A stretch of 23,041 nt of DNA, from IMG/VR virus record IMGVR_UViG_3300042450_002380, positions 1 to 23,041 of that record. One strand, written 5' to 3'. Made by a program: the position numbers and the translations under genes. Each line of letters starts with the position of its first letter. Position 1 is the first letter of the stretch. Shown here piece by piece: positions 7,701-13,969 of the stretch. The DNA comes from a virus. The notes beneath the pieces are model-generated. The model was not told the origin of the DNA. It did not search any database and saw only the letters and a program-made list of their open reading frames with translations.

Positions 7701-8214
7701 AGTTCTGTAAATTCCTGGCGATCTCGATCATCACCTGGGACGGATCGCGCAAATTGCCAGCGGTATCGCGCGAAGAAATACCCAGCGCCTTGAGTGCGTT
7801 GTTGGCTTTGTTGGTATCGCTGTCTATCGTGCCCATGCCCTTGGCGAGCTTGGCAATGGCGTTATCGACTGCGCCGAAATCACCGCCGAATGCAGCAACG
7901 GTTTTCTGGATACGAGAGAGGTTCTCGACCGAGGAGCCAGTCTTCTGCGCCATGTCGTCGAGTTTGGCTAAGGTGTTGATGGAGTTACTCAGACGGTCGA
8001 TCGCAGCGTTGATACCGGCATACGCGGCCACGGCCGCAACTGCGCCGGTTGCGATACGGCTGAAATATTGCTTGGCTGACTTCTCGGCAGAATCAAAATT
8101 ACGCTGCACATTTTTGGCATGCATGAGCGCAGCCTGACTGGATTTGTCGAGACCTTGGGTGTACTCGGCATATTCCAGCGCGAGTTTCACCACCAATGAT
8201 CCGAGTGCCGACAT
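4738..8214 (-). CDS. Tail length tape-measure protein
   Basis: A 1158-aa protein, the longest in the window, placed after the tail chaperones as in lambda-like phages. It sets tail length and is ejected with the DNA. The N-terminal half is alpha-helical (ALMHAKNVQRNFDSAEKSAK, then DDMAQKTGSSVENL). Hydrophobic stretches occur near residues 53-73 and 268-305, followed by a Gly/Ala/Ser-rich segment around 620-740. Near the C-terminus the conserved GTDYVPYDMPANIHTGE (about 1068-1090) and a final coiled coil are typical of this family. I chose ATG 8212-8214, with AAAGGA upstream, over a TTG two codons earlier. The start lies 2 nt after the preceding stop. Confidence 0.95.
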   Translation of the reverse strand: MSALGSLVVKLALEYAEYTQGLDKSSQAALMHAKNVQRNFDSAEKSAKQYFSRIATGAVAAVAAYAGINAAIDRLSNSINTLAKLDDMAQKTGSSVENLSRIQKTVAAFGGDFGAVDNAIAKLAKGMGTIDSDTNKANNALKALGISSRDTAGNLRDPSQVMIEIARNLQNYADGAGKTALATDLFGKSGAEIMPVLNDMADNISRFSGVSTEAAQQASLLKDQMGLMSGHVDSLYTSMALNLMPALTDIAGAMNNTSTNTVAFTATADAAGIALKGLVTAGSLVGYVFTQVGAAIGAAAAMADRFAHLDFSGVKVIKDAFLSDYKGNAASIGKFIGNVWNGSPEVTKQTSKINTPAVAKPALNYQSGAAAASASDAKAAINAYDKLIGSIHEKTAAQALELSGQAKLTDGQKTALDAMVKLRDGTLNLTSVQKIKLTGDLENLLTTEQSVIAMQAAKKAADDLIQSGQRQITGVQGQIDALREQNAMIGMSNEQIIALTGSKNEELAANLRSAAVYAGPLHDAYMQHANDLDALAQLQRDLVKEQQIAKAGEDWSRMWSTMEQTGRMAFVQFAAHGTSAMASIGQSIKMSIIDLLYQLTVRKWIINIGTSLSGSFAAGAANATGGSVSSGGLSLMNIASGASNIFSAVTGGLTSTLGSGIADLGSMFGSSAVSAFGAGLAGSTAGIFSAAGGAGTAFIGGAGTAIAGTGMGAAATIGASLAAMAGPAIALIAVDLIFRKLAGDKVIGGGVGKVLNYVPVLGPMLNTMFGRGPFKPIGPQELVGQFDASGFGGDLQQTMRSKGGWFRKNRYRVDHTALSEDTQQGLSSVVASASAVYADLIMSANEGARSLAGWTYSVRRQIDSEEKIKQLTIDVSNSIGTRLVPELAAVQQKGEQLTDTAKRMRSEFILTTELIDLTGQSFGALGLASTVARDNLIQLFGGVDKAAAPLQAYYQNFYTDAERNASGWRLLNHELSNLGLTTLPATLDQYRALTEAQDLSTNAGQGMFSALVQLAPAFASLTNATEQLGQGIVALTEDYFATLTDYIRYQHTRQTASNTLLSQTNAFRPSFAVGTDYVPYDMPANIHTGERIIPAADNRELMARLRSPDAGNAAFVAEIRQLRAELKKTNDAIARHVSATADMVRRWDNDGMPAVRTV

Positions 8215-8216
8215 GA

Positions 8217-8651
8217 TCAATCCTTTTGACGATTCAGAACTTCCAGCGCGGTGGCCTCCATTATTTGGAGGTCATCCCACAGCTTTTTGCGTTTCTTTTT
8301 TGATTTCGGCATGCGCGTTTCGACTCCGGCATAGTCCAGGCCCAGCCAATGCACCCGCTCCATGCCGCCGATTGCATTCCATTGCGTGCCTACCCGCAGG
8401 AAAAATAGGACGCTGTCCCAGTTTTCTGAGAACACTTCGAAAGCATCGGCAGTATCTTCGTGCGGCGTGGCGGCTTGCTCGATGCGCGCGCGCACTGCTT
8501 CGATTACATCGTCCGGTGCACTGTCAGCAATCAGTCCATCGAGGACGGCAGTACCGTGCTGGAGCCGCGCGGCGGGAGCGGGCCTGTCACCCGCCCACCA
8601 GCGCGCGGCCTCCTCTAGTTTTTTATTGATGCCTTGACGACGTTGCTCCAA
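8217..8651 (-). CDS. Tail chaperone frameshift extension (DUF1799-like, gpT-type)
   Basis: A 144-codon frame lying -1 relative to the preceding chaperone and overlapping it by 37 nt. The only start in the overlap is a TTG at 8649-8651 without a ribosome binding site, so it is best read as the extension of a fusion made by -1 frameshifting at 8618-8624. The predicted fusion is 242 aa: 109 residues of the first frame, then LEEAARWWAGDRP onward. The C-terminal half (EVFSENWDSVLFFLRVGTQW, GLDYAGVE, WDDLQIMEATALEVLNR) fits DUF1799 phage proteins found just before tape measures. By analogy with lambda gpGT it would bind the tape measure and recruit tube subunits, and be absent from finished virions. 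Its stop lies 2 nt before the tape-measure ATG. Confidence 0.85.
   Translation of the reverse strand: MEQRRQGINKKLEEAARWWAGDRPAPAARLQHGTAVLDGLIADSAPDDVIEAVRARIEQAATPHEDTADAFEVFSENWDSVLFFLRVGTQWNAIGGMERVHWLGLDYAGVETRMPKSKKKRKKLWDDLQIMEATALEVLNRQKD
8564..8624 (-). promoter_or_regulatory. Programmed -1 ribosomal frameshift site
   Basis: On the minus strand the last sense codons of the first chaperone read ATA AAA AAC followed by the TAG stop. They form the classic in-frame slippery heptamer A_AAA_AAC at 8624-8618. Eight nt downstream a perfect 8-bp GC stem can form (GCCGCGCG at 8609-8602 with CGCGCGGC at 8571-8564, 30-nt loop), at the right spacing for a stimulatory structure. The -1 frame continues as AAA CTA GAG into the long downstream frame. 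Slippage here yields the gpG/gpGT-type pair conserved in long-tailed phages. Confidence 0.9.
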
Positions 8652-8944
8652 AACGCTTCCATCAAGCCGTATAACGCCTGCGGGATCGACAATAACGCCT
8701 GCACTTCAGCTTCATTGAAATCAACCGGCGCACCCTGTTCATCGACAAACTCTTTCCAACCGAGCAACACTCGTTCCATCACCTCGCGGGCGGGCAGGTT
8801 GCGCAACTCTTCCAGCTCGGCGGAATTGCCGATGTACTTGAATATCGCATCGAATTGCGACTTGTCGTGTCCGCCTTTGTCGTTGGGCATATTCACCGTC
8901 ACGCGACTGGTGAAGGTGGGCTTAGCGGATTTTTTAAATGTCAT
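8615..8944 (-). CDS. Tail assembly chaperone, short form (gpG-like)
   Basis: A 109-aa protein between tail tube and tape measure, the fixed slot for the tail assembly chaperone. It has an N-terminal beta-strand section (MTFKKSAKPTFTSRVTVNMP) and a helical remainder including LRNLPAREVMERVLLGWKEF and a Glu/Asp-rich FNEAEVQALLSIPQALYGL. This fits phage TAC families that coat the tape measure during tube polymerisation. It ends exactly at a slippery heptamer, so a minority of ribosomes should extend it into the DUF1799-like frame. The start ATG is at 8942-8944 with a weak GAGGAA-type ribosome binding site. A terminator-like hairpin lies about 22 nt upstream of the start. Confidence 0.88.
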   Translation of the reverse strand: MTFKKSAKPTFTSRVTVNMPNDKGGHDKSQFDAIFKYIGNSAELEELRNLPAREVMERVLLGWKEFVDEQGAPVDFNEAEVQALLSIPQALYGLMEAFWSNVVKASIKN

Positions 8945-8965
8945 GATTGATTCCTCGAATAGAAC

Positions 8966-8988
8966 AAAAAGCCCCGCAGGAGCGAGGC
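8966..8988 (-). terminator. Hairpin with U tract between tail tube and chaperone genes
   Basis: On the minus strand GCCUCGC-UCCU-GCGGGGC forms a 7-bp stem (one U-G wobble) at 8988-8971, followed by UUUUU at 8970-8966. The wobble pair means the stem is good only in minus-strand RNA (C-A mismatch on the other strand), which supports selection in that direction. It lies between the tail tube stop and the chaperone start. It may reduce read-through from the highly expressed tube gene. Confidence 0.75.
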
Positions 8989-9013
8989 AAAGGGGTACTG
9001 CATCAGAACCGGT

Positions 9014-9946
9014 CTAAGTGAATGTCACAACCAGTTCATCTCGCCCGGCATTGGCCTGCAAATCCATGCTCGAATTGCAATGGGCAATGCCTTGGTCGGA
9101 GGTATAAGACAAATTTGTCAATTGCACTTTGGGAGCGCTAATACCGGAAATGTAGCCAGCAGTTAGCCCGTGTGTCACGGCCAATGCGCCGAGCGTGCCG
9201 TTCTTGATTACGCTGTACCAGTCTTTCACGGCAAGCGTATCCACTTCGAAAACTGCACTGCCCACCGGCATGCGGTTGGTGATCTGAATGCCCTCGAAGT
9301 TGGGTTTGTTGACGTACTCCACCTGATTTGCCAGATCGAGTGTTTGTGATTTGGATTTGAGCGCAATGCCGTGCAAGGTGAAGGCGGTGGTATTGGCCTT
9401 GTTGATCGGTAGCGGATCTTTGAATCCGGAGTAATCCGTTCCGGAGGGATTGGTGAGGTCTGTTGGAGTCGAGTAAAAGCCCCAGAATTTGAATTTCATC
9501 ACCGGGATGCCTTGTGCATTCAGATCGAATGAGACCGTGCCCTTCGCATCAGTGATTACGTGTTTGATCCCATCAAGGAAATAATAAAACGAGAGTAATT
9601 CGTGCGCGGTATCGACCGGCGTATAGCCAACACTGGTAGCTGCCACGATGGTTTCCCCTAACGCGCAGGCACGTAACAGCGGACCAAACTTGGGCGGTGT
9701 ACCGGCAACGCCGGAACCCTGCATCTCCACTTCGAATTCGATGGTGGAATGCACGGCGACCACGACACTACCGGGATTGCCCATCCATGCCAGCACATTG
9801 TTGCGCTTCACGATCTGCGCATTGAGTGGATCGACTTTTGGCTCGCTGCACAAAATGGCATTGGCGCCGACGGTTGGGACAGAATCTGTCCCGGCGACCG
9901 GCTGGATTTTTGCGAGCAGGATTACGTTACGCGATGCTTTTGACAT
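9014..9946 (-). CDS. Major tail tube protein
   Basis: A 310-aa protein in the slot between the tail terminator and the tail chaperones. The N-terminal pattern (ILLAKIQPVAGTDSVPTVGANAI, then MGNPGSVVVAVHSTIEFEVE) is that of siphophage tail tube subunits of the phiE125/Pseudomonas prophage type, with beta-sandwich composition, few charged helices and the family phrase FWGFYSTPTD in the middle. Subunits polymerise into stacked hexameric rings around the tape measure. The ribosome binding site CAGGAG lies 7 nt before ATG 9944-9946. The gene stands alone between hairpins, consistent with independently tuned high expression. It is somewhat longer than lambda gpV (246 aa). Confidence 0.88.
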   Translation of the reverse strand: MSKASRNVILLAKIQPVAGTDSVPTVGANAILCSEPKVDPLNAQIVKRNNVLAWMGNPGSVVVAVHSTIEFEVEMQGSGVAGTPPKFGPLLRACALGETIVAATSVGYTPVDTAHELLSFYYFLDGIKHVITDAKGTVSFDLNAQGIPVMKFKFWGFYSTPTDLTNPSGTDYSGFKDPLPINKANTTAFTLHGIALKSKSQTLDLANQVEYVNKPNFEGIQITNRMPVGSAVFEVDTLAVKDWYSVIKNGTLGALAVTHGLTAGYISGISAPKVQLTNLSYTSDQGIAHCNSSMDLQANAGRDELVVTFT

Positions 9947-9986
9947 GGGTTACTCCTGACAAGTTGTGATCGGAAAATAAAAGCGG

Positions 9987-10184
9987 TTACGCTGAATCCT
10001 GGTTGCGCGTGCGCTGCCCGGTGGCAGGGTCGTAGGTGTAGGACCCACCCTTGCCGGCATGCTCATCAGTAGTGATGGCGCGGTACAAGCTCATAGCGTG
10101 ATTGGGCTGCTGCTCGGTAACAACCAACTCCGTATCGACATTGGTGTTGAGCGAAACGGGGTAAATATGTTTCTTGTTGCTCAT
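9987..10184 (-). CDS. 65-aa protein of the tail region, unknown
   Basis: A small hydrophilic protein starting MSNKKHIYPVSLNTNVDTEL and ending in a Gly/Thr/Arg-rich tail (GGSYTYDPATGQRTRN). I do not recognise a family. It has a GGAG ribosome binding site about 9 nt before ATG 10182-10184 and is immediately preceded by a terminator-like hairpin. It sits between the tail terminator and the tail tube, where long-tailed phages sometimes have a small unassigned gene. There is no membrane segment, signal peptide or cysteine. Its good ribosome binding site and clean placement support it as a real gene. Confidence 0.7.
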   Translation of the reverse strand: MSNKKHIYPVSLNTNVDTELVVTEQQPNHAMSLYRAITTDEHAGKGGSYTYDPATGQRTRNQDSA

Positions 10185-10198
10185 GATTTTTTCTCCAT

Positions 10199-10220
10199 AA
10201 AAAACCCGCCTGAGCGGGTT
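10199..10220 (-). terminator. Hairpin with U tract before the 65-aa tail gene
   Basis: A perfect 7-bp stem pairs AACCCGC (10203-10209) with GCGGGTT (10214-10220) around a 4-nt loop. On the minus strand it is followed by a T tract at 10204-10199. It lies 15 nt before the start codon at 10184, so the next ribosome binding site begins almost at the end of the U tract. The core matches the first hairpin upstream of the capsid gene (13801-13821) except for one inserted loop base. Confidence 0.8.
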
Positions 10221-10240
10221 GAGAGTCGGATGCGGCAGGC

Positions 10241-10588
10241 TCAGGTTCGACGGGTGCGAATTACATGATTAGAAAAGCAAGCGTAAACGCTCGGATCTGA
10301 TTCATAAGCCGCATCGCCGCGGCCTTCCTCGCGAAGATAGACCGGGATCGCCATAAGCGCTGCATCAACTGAGGTCTGTAGCGCAGGAATCTCGCCCAGC
10401 GTTTTAGCCAGTATCACCACGCCCACTGTATGCTGGTCGTAGCCGCCGTCCTGCACCCAGTTCTGTTCTGGTTCGCTGTCGATATCAAATACGATCGCGG
10501 GCCAGGTGGGCTGCTCCGGTAGCTCTATCGCCCAGGTGTTCGCCAACACGGCAGATAGGGCGGTGAGCACCTGCGATTTGATGGTCAT
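10241..10588 (-). CDS. Tail terminator-like protein (lambda gpU slot)
   Basis: A 115-aa protein that overlaps the upstream gp10-like gene as ATGA and precedes the tail tube. The sequence (MTIKSQVLTALSAVLAN, then PTWPAIVFDIDSEPEQNW, VGVVILAKTLGEIPAL) has the pattern of small siphophage minor tail or terminator proteins of the DUF3168/gpU type: an N-terminal helix, a strand containing 'WPaivf', then a 'hevgVvilak' strand. Such proteins cap the finished tail tube and join it to the head. The order gp10-like, terminator, tube agrees with HK97. The exact family assignment is moderate. Confidence 0.75.
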   Translation of the reverse strand: MTIKSQVLTALSAVLANTWAIELPEQPTWPAIVFDIDSEPEQNWVQDGGYDQHTVGVVILAKTLGEIPALQTSVDAALMAIPVYLREEGRGDAAYESDPSVYACFSNHVIRTRRT

Positions 10589-11073
10589 TTGCTGGCAGCC
10601 CTCTCAACCTCTTTCAGCGCCTGCGCTTCCATGGCGGCGATGGCCTCGGTGGATTTGTTCTCAAGTGCTTTTGCAATAAAGGACGTCCCGGTGCGACGTT
10701 TCGTGGTGAATTCCAAAAAACTCCAGTAAAACGGATCATTCTGCCGCCGGGTCACAACGCGCCCGGATTTGCTGAGCGCTAAGTATTTTGTGACTTTCTT
10801 TCCGTTGCCCAAGTCCCGCCCGTGTCGCACGCCCAGGTTGTATTGCTCGGTGCCGGGCGGCGCATTGCGCTCGCGCTTGATGACAATGTTCTTGATCAAT
10901 GCGCCGGTCTTGCGCAGACCTAAGGCTTGCGCCACGCTCCGCGCTTCCTGGCGCAACATACTGGCACCTGCTGCCGCAATGCGTCGGGCGGCGGTTTTTT
11001 TCATGTCGATCGCCAACGTTGCAAACGAGCGGATCAGCTTGCCTATGCCCAGGACCCTGCTACCGCCCATCAT
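10585..11073 (-). CDS. HK97 gp10-like tail completion protein
   Basis: A 162-aa basic protein in the HK97 gp10 slot (head-tail joining or neck). Features are an N-terminal amphipathic helix (IGKLIRSFATLAIDMKKTAA), SMLRQEARSVAQALGLRKTGAL and YWSFLEFTTKRRTGTSFIAK, which fits the typical 'f..fGt.k..a.PFl.pAl' motif of this family in a slightly diverged form. It overlaps the head-closure gene by 14 nt and the next gene by 4 nt. Two consecutive ATGs (11071-11073 and 11068-11070) are possible starts; I keep the longer. Confidence 0.85.
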   Translation of the reverse strand: MMGGSRVLGIGKLIRSFATLAIDMKKTAARRIAAAGASMLRQEARSVAQALGLRKTGALIKNIVIKRERNAPPGTEQYNLGVRHGRDLGNGKKVTKYLALSKSGRVVTRRQNDPFYWSFLEFTTKRRTGTSFIAKALENKSTEAIAAMEAQALKEVERAASK

Positions 11074-11404
11074 TCACCCCGGTGTCACAAGTCAGCACCA
11101 CGAAGCGATGCGCTTCGGCGAAATCATTGAGGTGGCGGATGTTGTATTTTTTACCCGCGTATGAAACACGCATTTTTGCATTGAGATCCGACCGGTGCCG
11201 AATAGTGAATTCAGTGCGGGCTTCTGCAACCTGTCCACCGTGGCTGGTGGCGCGGCGATCATTGCCTGACAGGTTGGCCACTTTGGCCCATACCGTGGTG
11301 ACCGCAGACCAGCTATCGACCATGCCGCCTTCCGAATCCTTAGTCTGCACCAGGGACTCCAGTGTAATGCGCCGATTCAATTGGCCTGCCTGCAGCGAAC
11401 TCAT
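11060..11404 (-). CDS. Head closure / head-tail adaptor protein
   Basis: A 114-aa protein with the signature of the SPP1 gp16 / HK97 gp7-type head closure family: LQAGQLNRRITLESLVQTKD near the N-terminus, then SAVTTVWAKVANLSGND, TEFTIRHRSDLNAKMRVSY and GKKYNIRHLNDFAE. These proteins form the ring that plugs the portal-adaptor channel and docks the tail. The ATG (11402-11404) overlaps the stop of the preceding connector gene as ATGA, indicating translational coupling. Confidence 0.92.
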   Translation of the reverse strand: MSSLQAGQLNRRITLESLVQTKDSEGGMVDSWSAVTTVWAKVANLSGNDRRATSHGGQVAEARTEFTIRHRSDLNAKMRVSYAGKKYNIRHLNDFAEAHRFVVLTCDTGVNDGR

Positions 11405-11976
11405 ATGAGTGAGACTTTGTAAGGATCGAGTAATCCGTCCATGAAGGGCAATGTTTCGATACGACCGCCGCTCGTCACAGCGACTTCCTCGCGGTACGCG
11501 TAGAGGCTTCCCACACGCAGCTTGATCCAGCTCTTGATGCCCTCGGGAACATCAGATGGCGCACCATACCCGGCATCGAAGGTGACCGTCACCGCGCCGA
11601 TCTGCGGCAGCGCGAGCGGCCAGAACTGACCGAACACGGGGGTGATACGCGCAGGCTCACACGCCGTATCCACCGTGTAGGTCGAGGCCGGCATGGTTTG
11701 CAGCACTGCGTTCATGTCCAGGTAATTGATGGCCAGCACCGACTGCACTGGGCATTTAGGCAGCGCGATGACGCAACGCGGGAACCCATCGAGCACCAGT
11801 TTCCAGCGCCCGGTCACGAACTGGCACCCGGTCAGGGTCTCAGCGGCTTGCCGAGATGCCGAGATCAAGGAGGCAATCAAGGTGTCGTCCTCGTTAAAGT
11901 CCACCCGCAGGTGAAGCTTGGCGTCGATGAGCGACACCGGTTCCTCTGCGGGTGGGGTGATGAGTTGCAGCGGCAT
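11401..11976 (-). CDS. Head-tail connector, phiE125 gp8 family
   Basis: A 191-aa adaptor. The N-terminus PLQLITPPAEEPVSLIDAKL, followed by HLRVDFNEDDTLIASLISAS and RQAAETLTGCQF, is characteristic of the phiE125 gp8 / gp6-like connector group that binds under the portal. Later blocks (FGQFWPLALPQIGAVTVTFD, AGYGAPSDVPEGIKSWIKL) are also typical. The ATG at 11974-11976 follows the upstream TAA directly (TAAATG), so translation is probably re-initiated. It pairs with the head-closure gene downstream. Confidence 0.92.
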   Translation of the reverse strand: MPLQLITPPAEEPVSLIDAKLHLRVDFNEDDTLIASLISASRQAAETLTGCQFVTGRWKLVLDGFPRCVIALPKCPVQSVLAINYLDMNAVLQTMPASTYTVDTACEPARITPVFGQFWPLALPQIGAVTVTFDAGYGAPSDVPEGIKSWIKLRVGSLYAYREEVAVTSGGRIETLPFMDGLLDPYKVSLI

Positions 11977-12423
11977 TTAGATGACCTGCACCACGGCCGC
12001 CTGGTTTTGCGAGTCCGCCGGCGCGTGGCGCGGATTCACACCGATCAGTTGCGCTGAGGTAATGCTGGCGGCTACGCCAACCGTCACCGTGACCCGCACA
12101 AAACCGAAACCATTGACGGTGTCCAGTTCCTCGGGCTTGATGTTGATGAGCGCCTGCTTGTTGTCACCCGTGGCCTTGACGATCTGGGTGATGGATTTGC
12201 CGGTGATGTCTTTTGCACCGGTGCCTGCGTTGTCCAGTGCCTGCTGCAGTTTGGCGTCGACCGTAGCGGCCGTGCCCAGCACGCCGGTTTGCACCAGCGC
12301 CAGAAATCCGAGGTGGTTGGCCACCGACACCCAGCCGGTGCTGACTGCGCCTGCGGCCTGTGTGGCCGGATCGATGGTGGCGAGGATAGCGAGCATCTCG
12401 CTGGCTTTAGAGTTTGGAAACAT
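11977..12423 (-). CDS. Capsid-adjacent structural protein, unknown
   Basis: A 148-aa protein directly after the major capsid gene with a strong ribosome binding site (AAGGAG) ahead of ATG 12421-12423. It has alternating beta-strand segments (GAVSTGWVSVANHLGFLALV, GFGFVRVTVTVGVAASITS) with Ala/Thr/Val richness and a repeat-free middle containing 'ATVDAKLQQALDNAGTGAKD'. Small beta-rich proteins in this slot are often head decoration or stabilisation proteins, so that is the leading inference. No catalytic motif, membrane segment or signal peptide is visible, and I cannot name a family. Confidence 0.75.
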   Translation of the reverse strand: MFPNSKASEMLAILATIDPATQAAGAVSTGWVSVANHLGFLALVQTGVLGTAATVDAKLQQALDNAGTGAKDITGKSITQIVKATGDNKQALINIKPEELDTVNGFGFVRVTVTVGVAASITSAQLIGVNPRHAPADSQNQAAVVQVI

Positions 12424-12450
12424 AGTTTTTCTCCTTGTGTGGTGGACGCT

Positions 12451-13782
12451 TTAGCGCGCGCCGAGTTGGATGAACGGGGACATGGTGGCGCTGCCCTTGG
12501 CAGGCGAAATGGGCGCGACGATCTTGGATTGCCCATCCATGCGAAAGGTGGTGCGAAACGCCGTGAGGTCCGCATCGAAGTACAGATGCATCGATGTGGC
12601 TGTCTGCATGCCGCCTGACTTGGTGATGGTCTGGTAGTACTTCAGATCGACCAGCAAGATGTCACCTTGCGCTGAGAAGGTATTGGCGTGCTGCGACACA
12701 AACACCGGACGCCCCAAGAGCGTGCCGTAGGGCGAGATCTGAATGCCGCCGACTCCCAGACCTGTTGGCAGGTAGATCGGGTAATTGCCCAAGGTCAGCG
12801 TAAAGAGTGCTGGCAGCACATCGTTGTTGACGATCCACACCGCATTGGCAAACGAGCCAGAGGGCAGGCGCGCAATCATCTTGGCAAGATTCTGCGGCAC
12901 AAGCGTTTGCGTGGTTTGCCCCGTTTCCTTGGCGACCGTTACGGTAGCCCCCGAACTCAACGCCCCAACCGGCACGCCGTTGCCAGCACCGAACAGAATC
13001 GACTCATTCATTTTCCAACGCATTGAGGTCGCCACCTTGTCCGGCAGGTAGCTCGTGAGCGCATTGGCATCATCGAGCAATTCGTCGGTGGTGGGTACGA
13101 GCGCCATGAGTTTCTTCAGGCGCAAAGTGGCAAGGCCCAGAACGGGTTTGGTGGCTATTGCTGCATTGGCCTCACCCTGCCAGTAAGCGCGGATGCCGTT
13201 GGTGCCCCAGGGCGTGGTCTCGTCCTTGGGAAACGCCATGCTGTTGCCGGAGATTTCCACGTTGTCGGTCATTGGCAACAGGGAGTCCTCTCCAAGGGAG
13301 AGCTGAAAAATCTGCTGCGAGAACTGTGGGGGCACCATGAAGCCGCCATCTTGGCCCGAGGCCTCGTTGGCAAAGCTGCCTGGGGCTGCCGCACCACGGC
13401 CACCACCCCAATCGCGACCAATGAGGAGACGCTCATCGAGGGACTTGCCGGGCTTGTCAGCCTGGTAGACCGCCTGCATGAATTCGCCTACCGATTGAAA
13501 GCCGTGCATCGGGTCGGCCTGACGGTTGTCGGTCACCGTGATGTGCGCGTTGCGCGGGTGGTTCAGTGCGCCGATGGCCATTTGCGCTTCCTCAGCGATC
13601 AGGCTCGATTCGCGGTCAATGGCGCCGGAGGCGGAGTCGATGCGGGCCTTTAGCGCATCAAAGGCGCTAACCTCCTCATCGCTCAAGTCGCGGTTGTCGG
13701 TGGCCGCGCGCTCGGTGAGCGCACGAGCTTCGTGGATCAGCGCGGCTTTGCGAGCTTGCAGTTCGCGTAATTGTTTACTCAT
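12451..13782 (-). CDS. Major capsid protein, HK97 fold
   Basis: A 443-aa capsid precursor. The first 70 or so residues form a charged coiled coil (SKQLRELQARKAALIHEARA, then DEEVSAFDALKARIDS) acting as the delta/scaffold domain that the adjacent protease should remove. The rest shows HK97-family blocks: GGFMVPPQFSQQIFQLS, then GTNGIRAYWQGEANAAIATK, LRLKKLMALVPTTDELLDDA, FGAGNGVPVGAL and WIVNNDVLPALF. The ribosome binding site CAGGAG lies 7 nt before ATG 13780-13782. Two tandem terminator-like hairpins lie just upstream, and a toxin-antitoxin pair separates the gene from its protease. Cross-linking residues as in HK97 cannot be judged here. Confidence 0.95.
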   Translation of the reverse strand: MSKQLRELQARKAALIHEARALTERAATDNRDLSDEEVSAFDALKARIDSASGAIDRESSLIAEEAQMAIGALNHPRNAHITVTDNRQADPMHGFQSVGEFMQAVYQADKPGKSLDERLLIGRDWGGGRGAAAPGSFANEASGQDGGFMVPPQFSQQIFQLSLGEDSLLPMTDNVEISGNSMAFPKDETTPWGTNGIRAYWQGEANAAIATKPVLGLATLRLKKLMALVPTTDELLDDANALTSYLPDKVATSMRWKMNESILFGAGNGVPVGALSSGATVTVAKETGQTTQTLVPQNLAKMIARLPSGSFANAVWIVNNDVLPALFTLTLGNYPIYLPTGLGVGGIQISPYGTLLGRPVFVSQHANTFSAQGDILLVDLKYYQTITKSGGMQTATSMHLYFDADLTAFRTTFRMDGQSKIVAPISPAKGSATMSPFIQLGAR

Positions 13783-13800
13783 TTGATTTCTCCTGAAATG

Positions 13801-13821
13801 AAAAACCCGCCTGACGCGGGT
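13801..13821 (-). terminator. Capsid-proximal hairpin of a tandem pair
   Basis: A perfect 6-bp stem pairs ACCCGC (13805-13810) with GCGGGT (13816-13821) around a 5-nt loop, followed on the minus strand by a T tract at 13805-13801. It ends 18 nt before the capsid start codon. With the neighbouring hairpin (13824-13846) it forms a tandem terminator read after the toxin-antitoxin genes. Confidence 0.8.
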
Positions 13822-13823
13822 AT

Positions 13824-13846
13824 AAAAAAACCGCCACGAGGGCGGT
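13824..13846 (-). terminator. Upstream hairpin of the tandem pair before capsid
   Basis: A 6-bp GC-rich stem pairs ACCGCC (13830-13835) with GGCGGT (13841-13846), loop ACGAG, followed on the minus strand by seven T at 13830-13824. It is identical to the hairpin upstream of the methyltransferase (22317-22339) except for one loop base. It would terminate transcripts from the toxin-antitoxin promoter or from upstream late genes. Confidence 0.85.
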
Positions 13847-13969
13847 CAGACTTGAGGTGCGATGAATCGCGGGTTTGCTACAAAATCAGATTGTCATGGG
13901 ATTGGTTGAGTTGGTTTGTTATGCATAATATTCGTACATTCCTTTGGCGGTTTCTGCATGTCCGGTGCA

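Noticed and set aside
6065-7702. Several Ala/Pro-rich plus-strand frames opposite the tape measure
   Set aside because: Their composition mirrors the antisense of Gly/Ala-rich tape-measure codons; none has a start signal or recognisable domain.
8218-8220. TTG start for the tape measure
   Set aside because: The ATG two codons later has a well-spaced AAAGGA site and lies just after the previous stop.
8649-8651. TTG as independent start of the second chaperone frame
   Set aside because: There is no ribosome binding site, and a perfect slippery heptamer with downstream stem explains expression better.
12084-12575. 163-codon minus frame across the capsid end and the following gene
   Set aside because: It overlaps two convincing genes in another frame and is Arg/Ser/Pro-rich, typical of a shifted frame.
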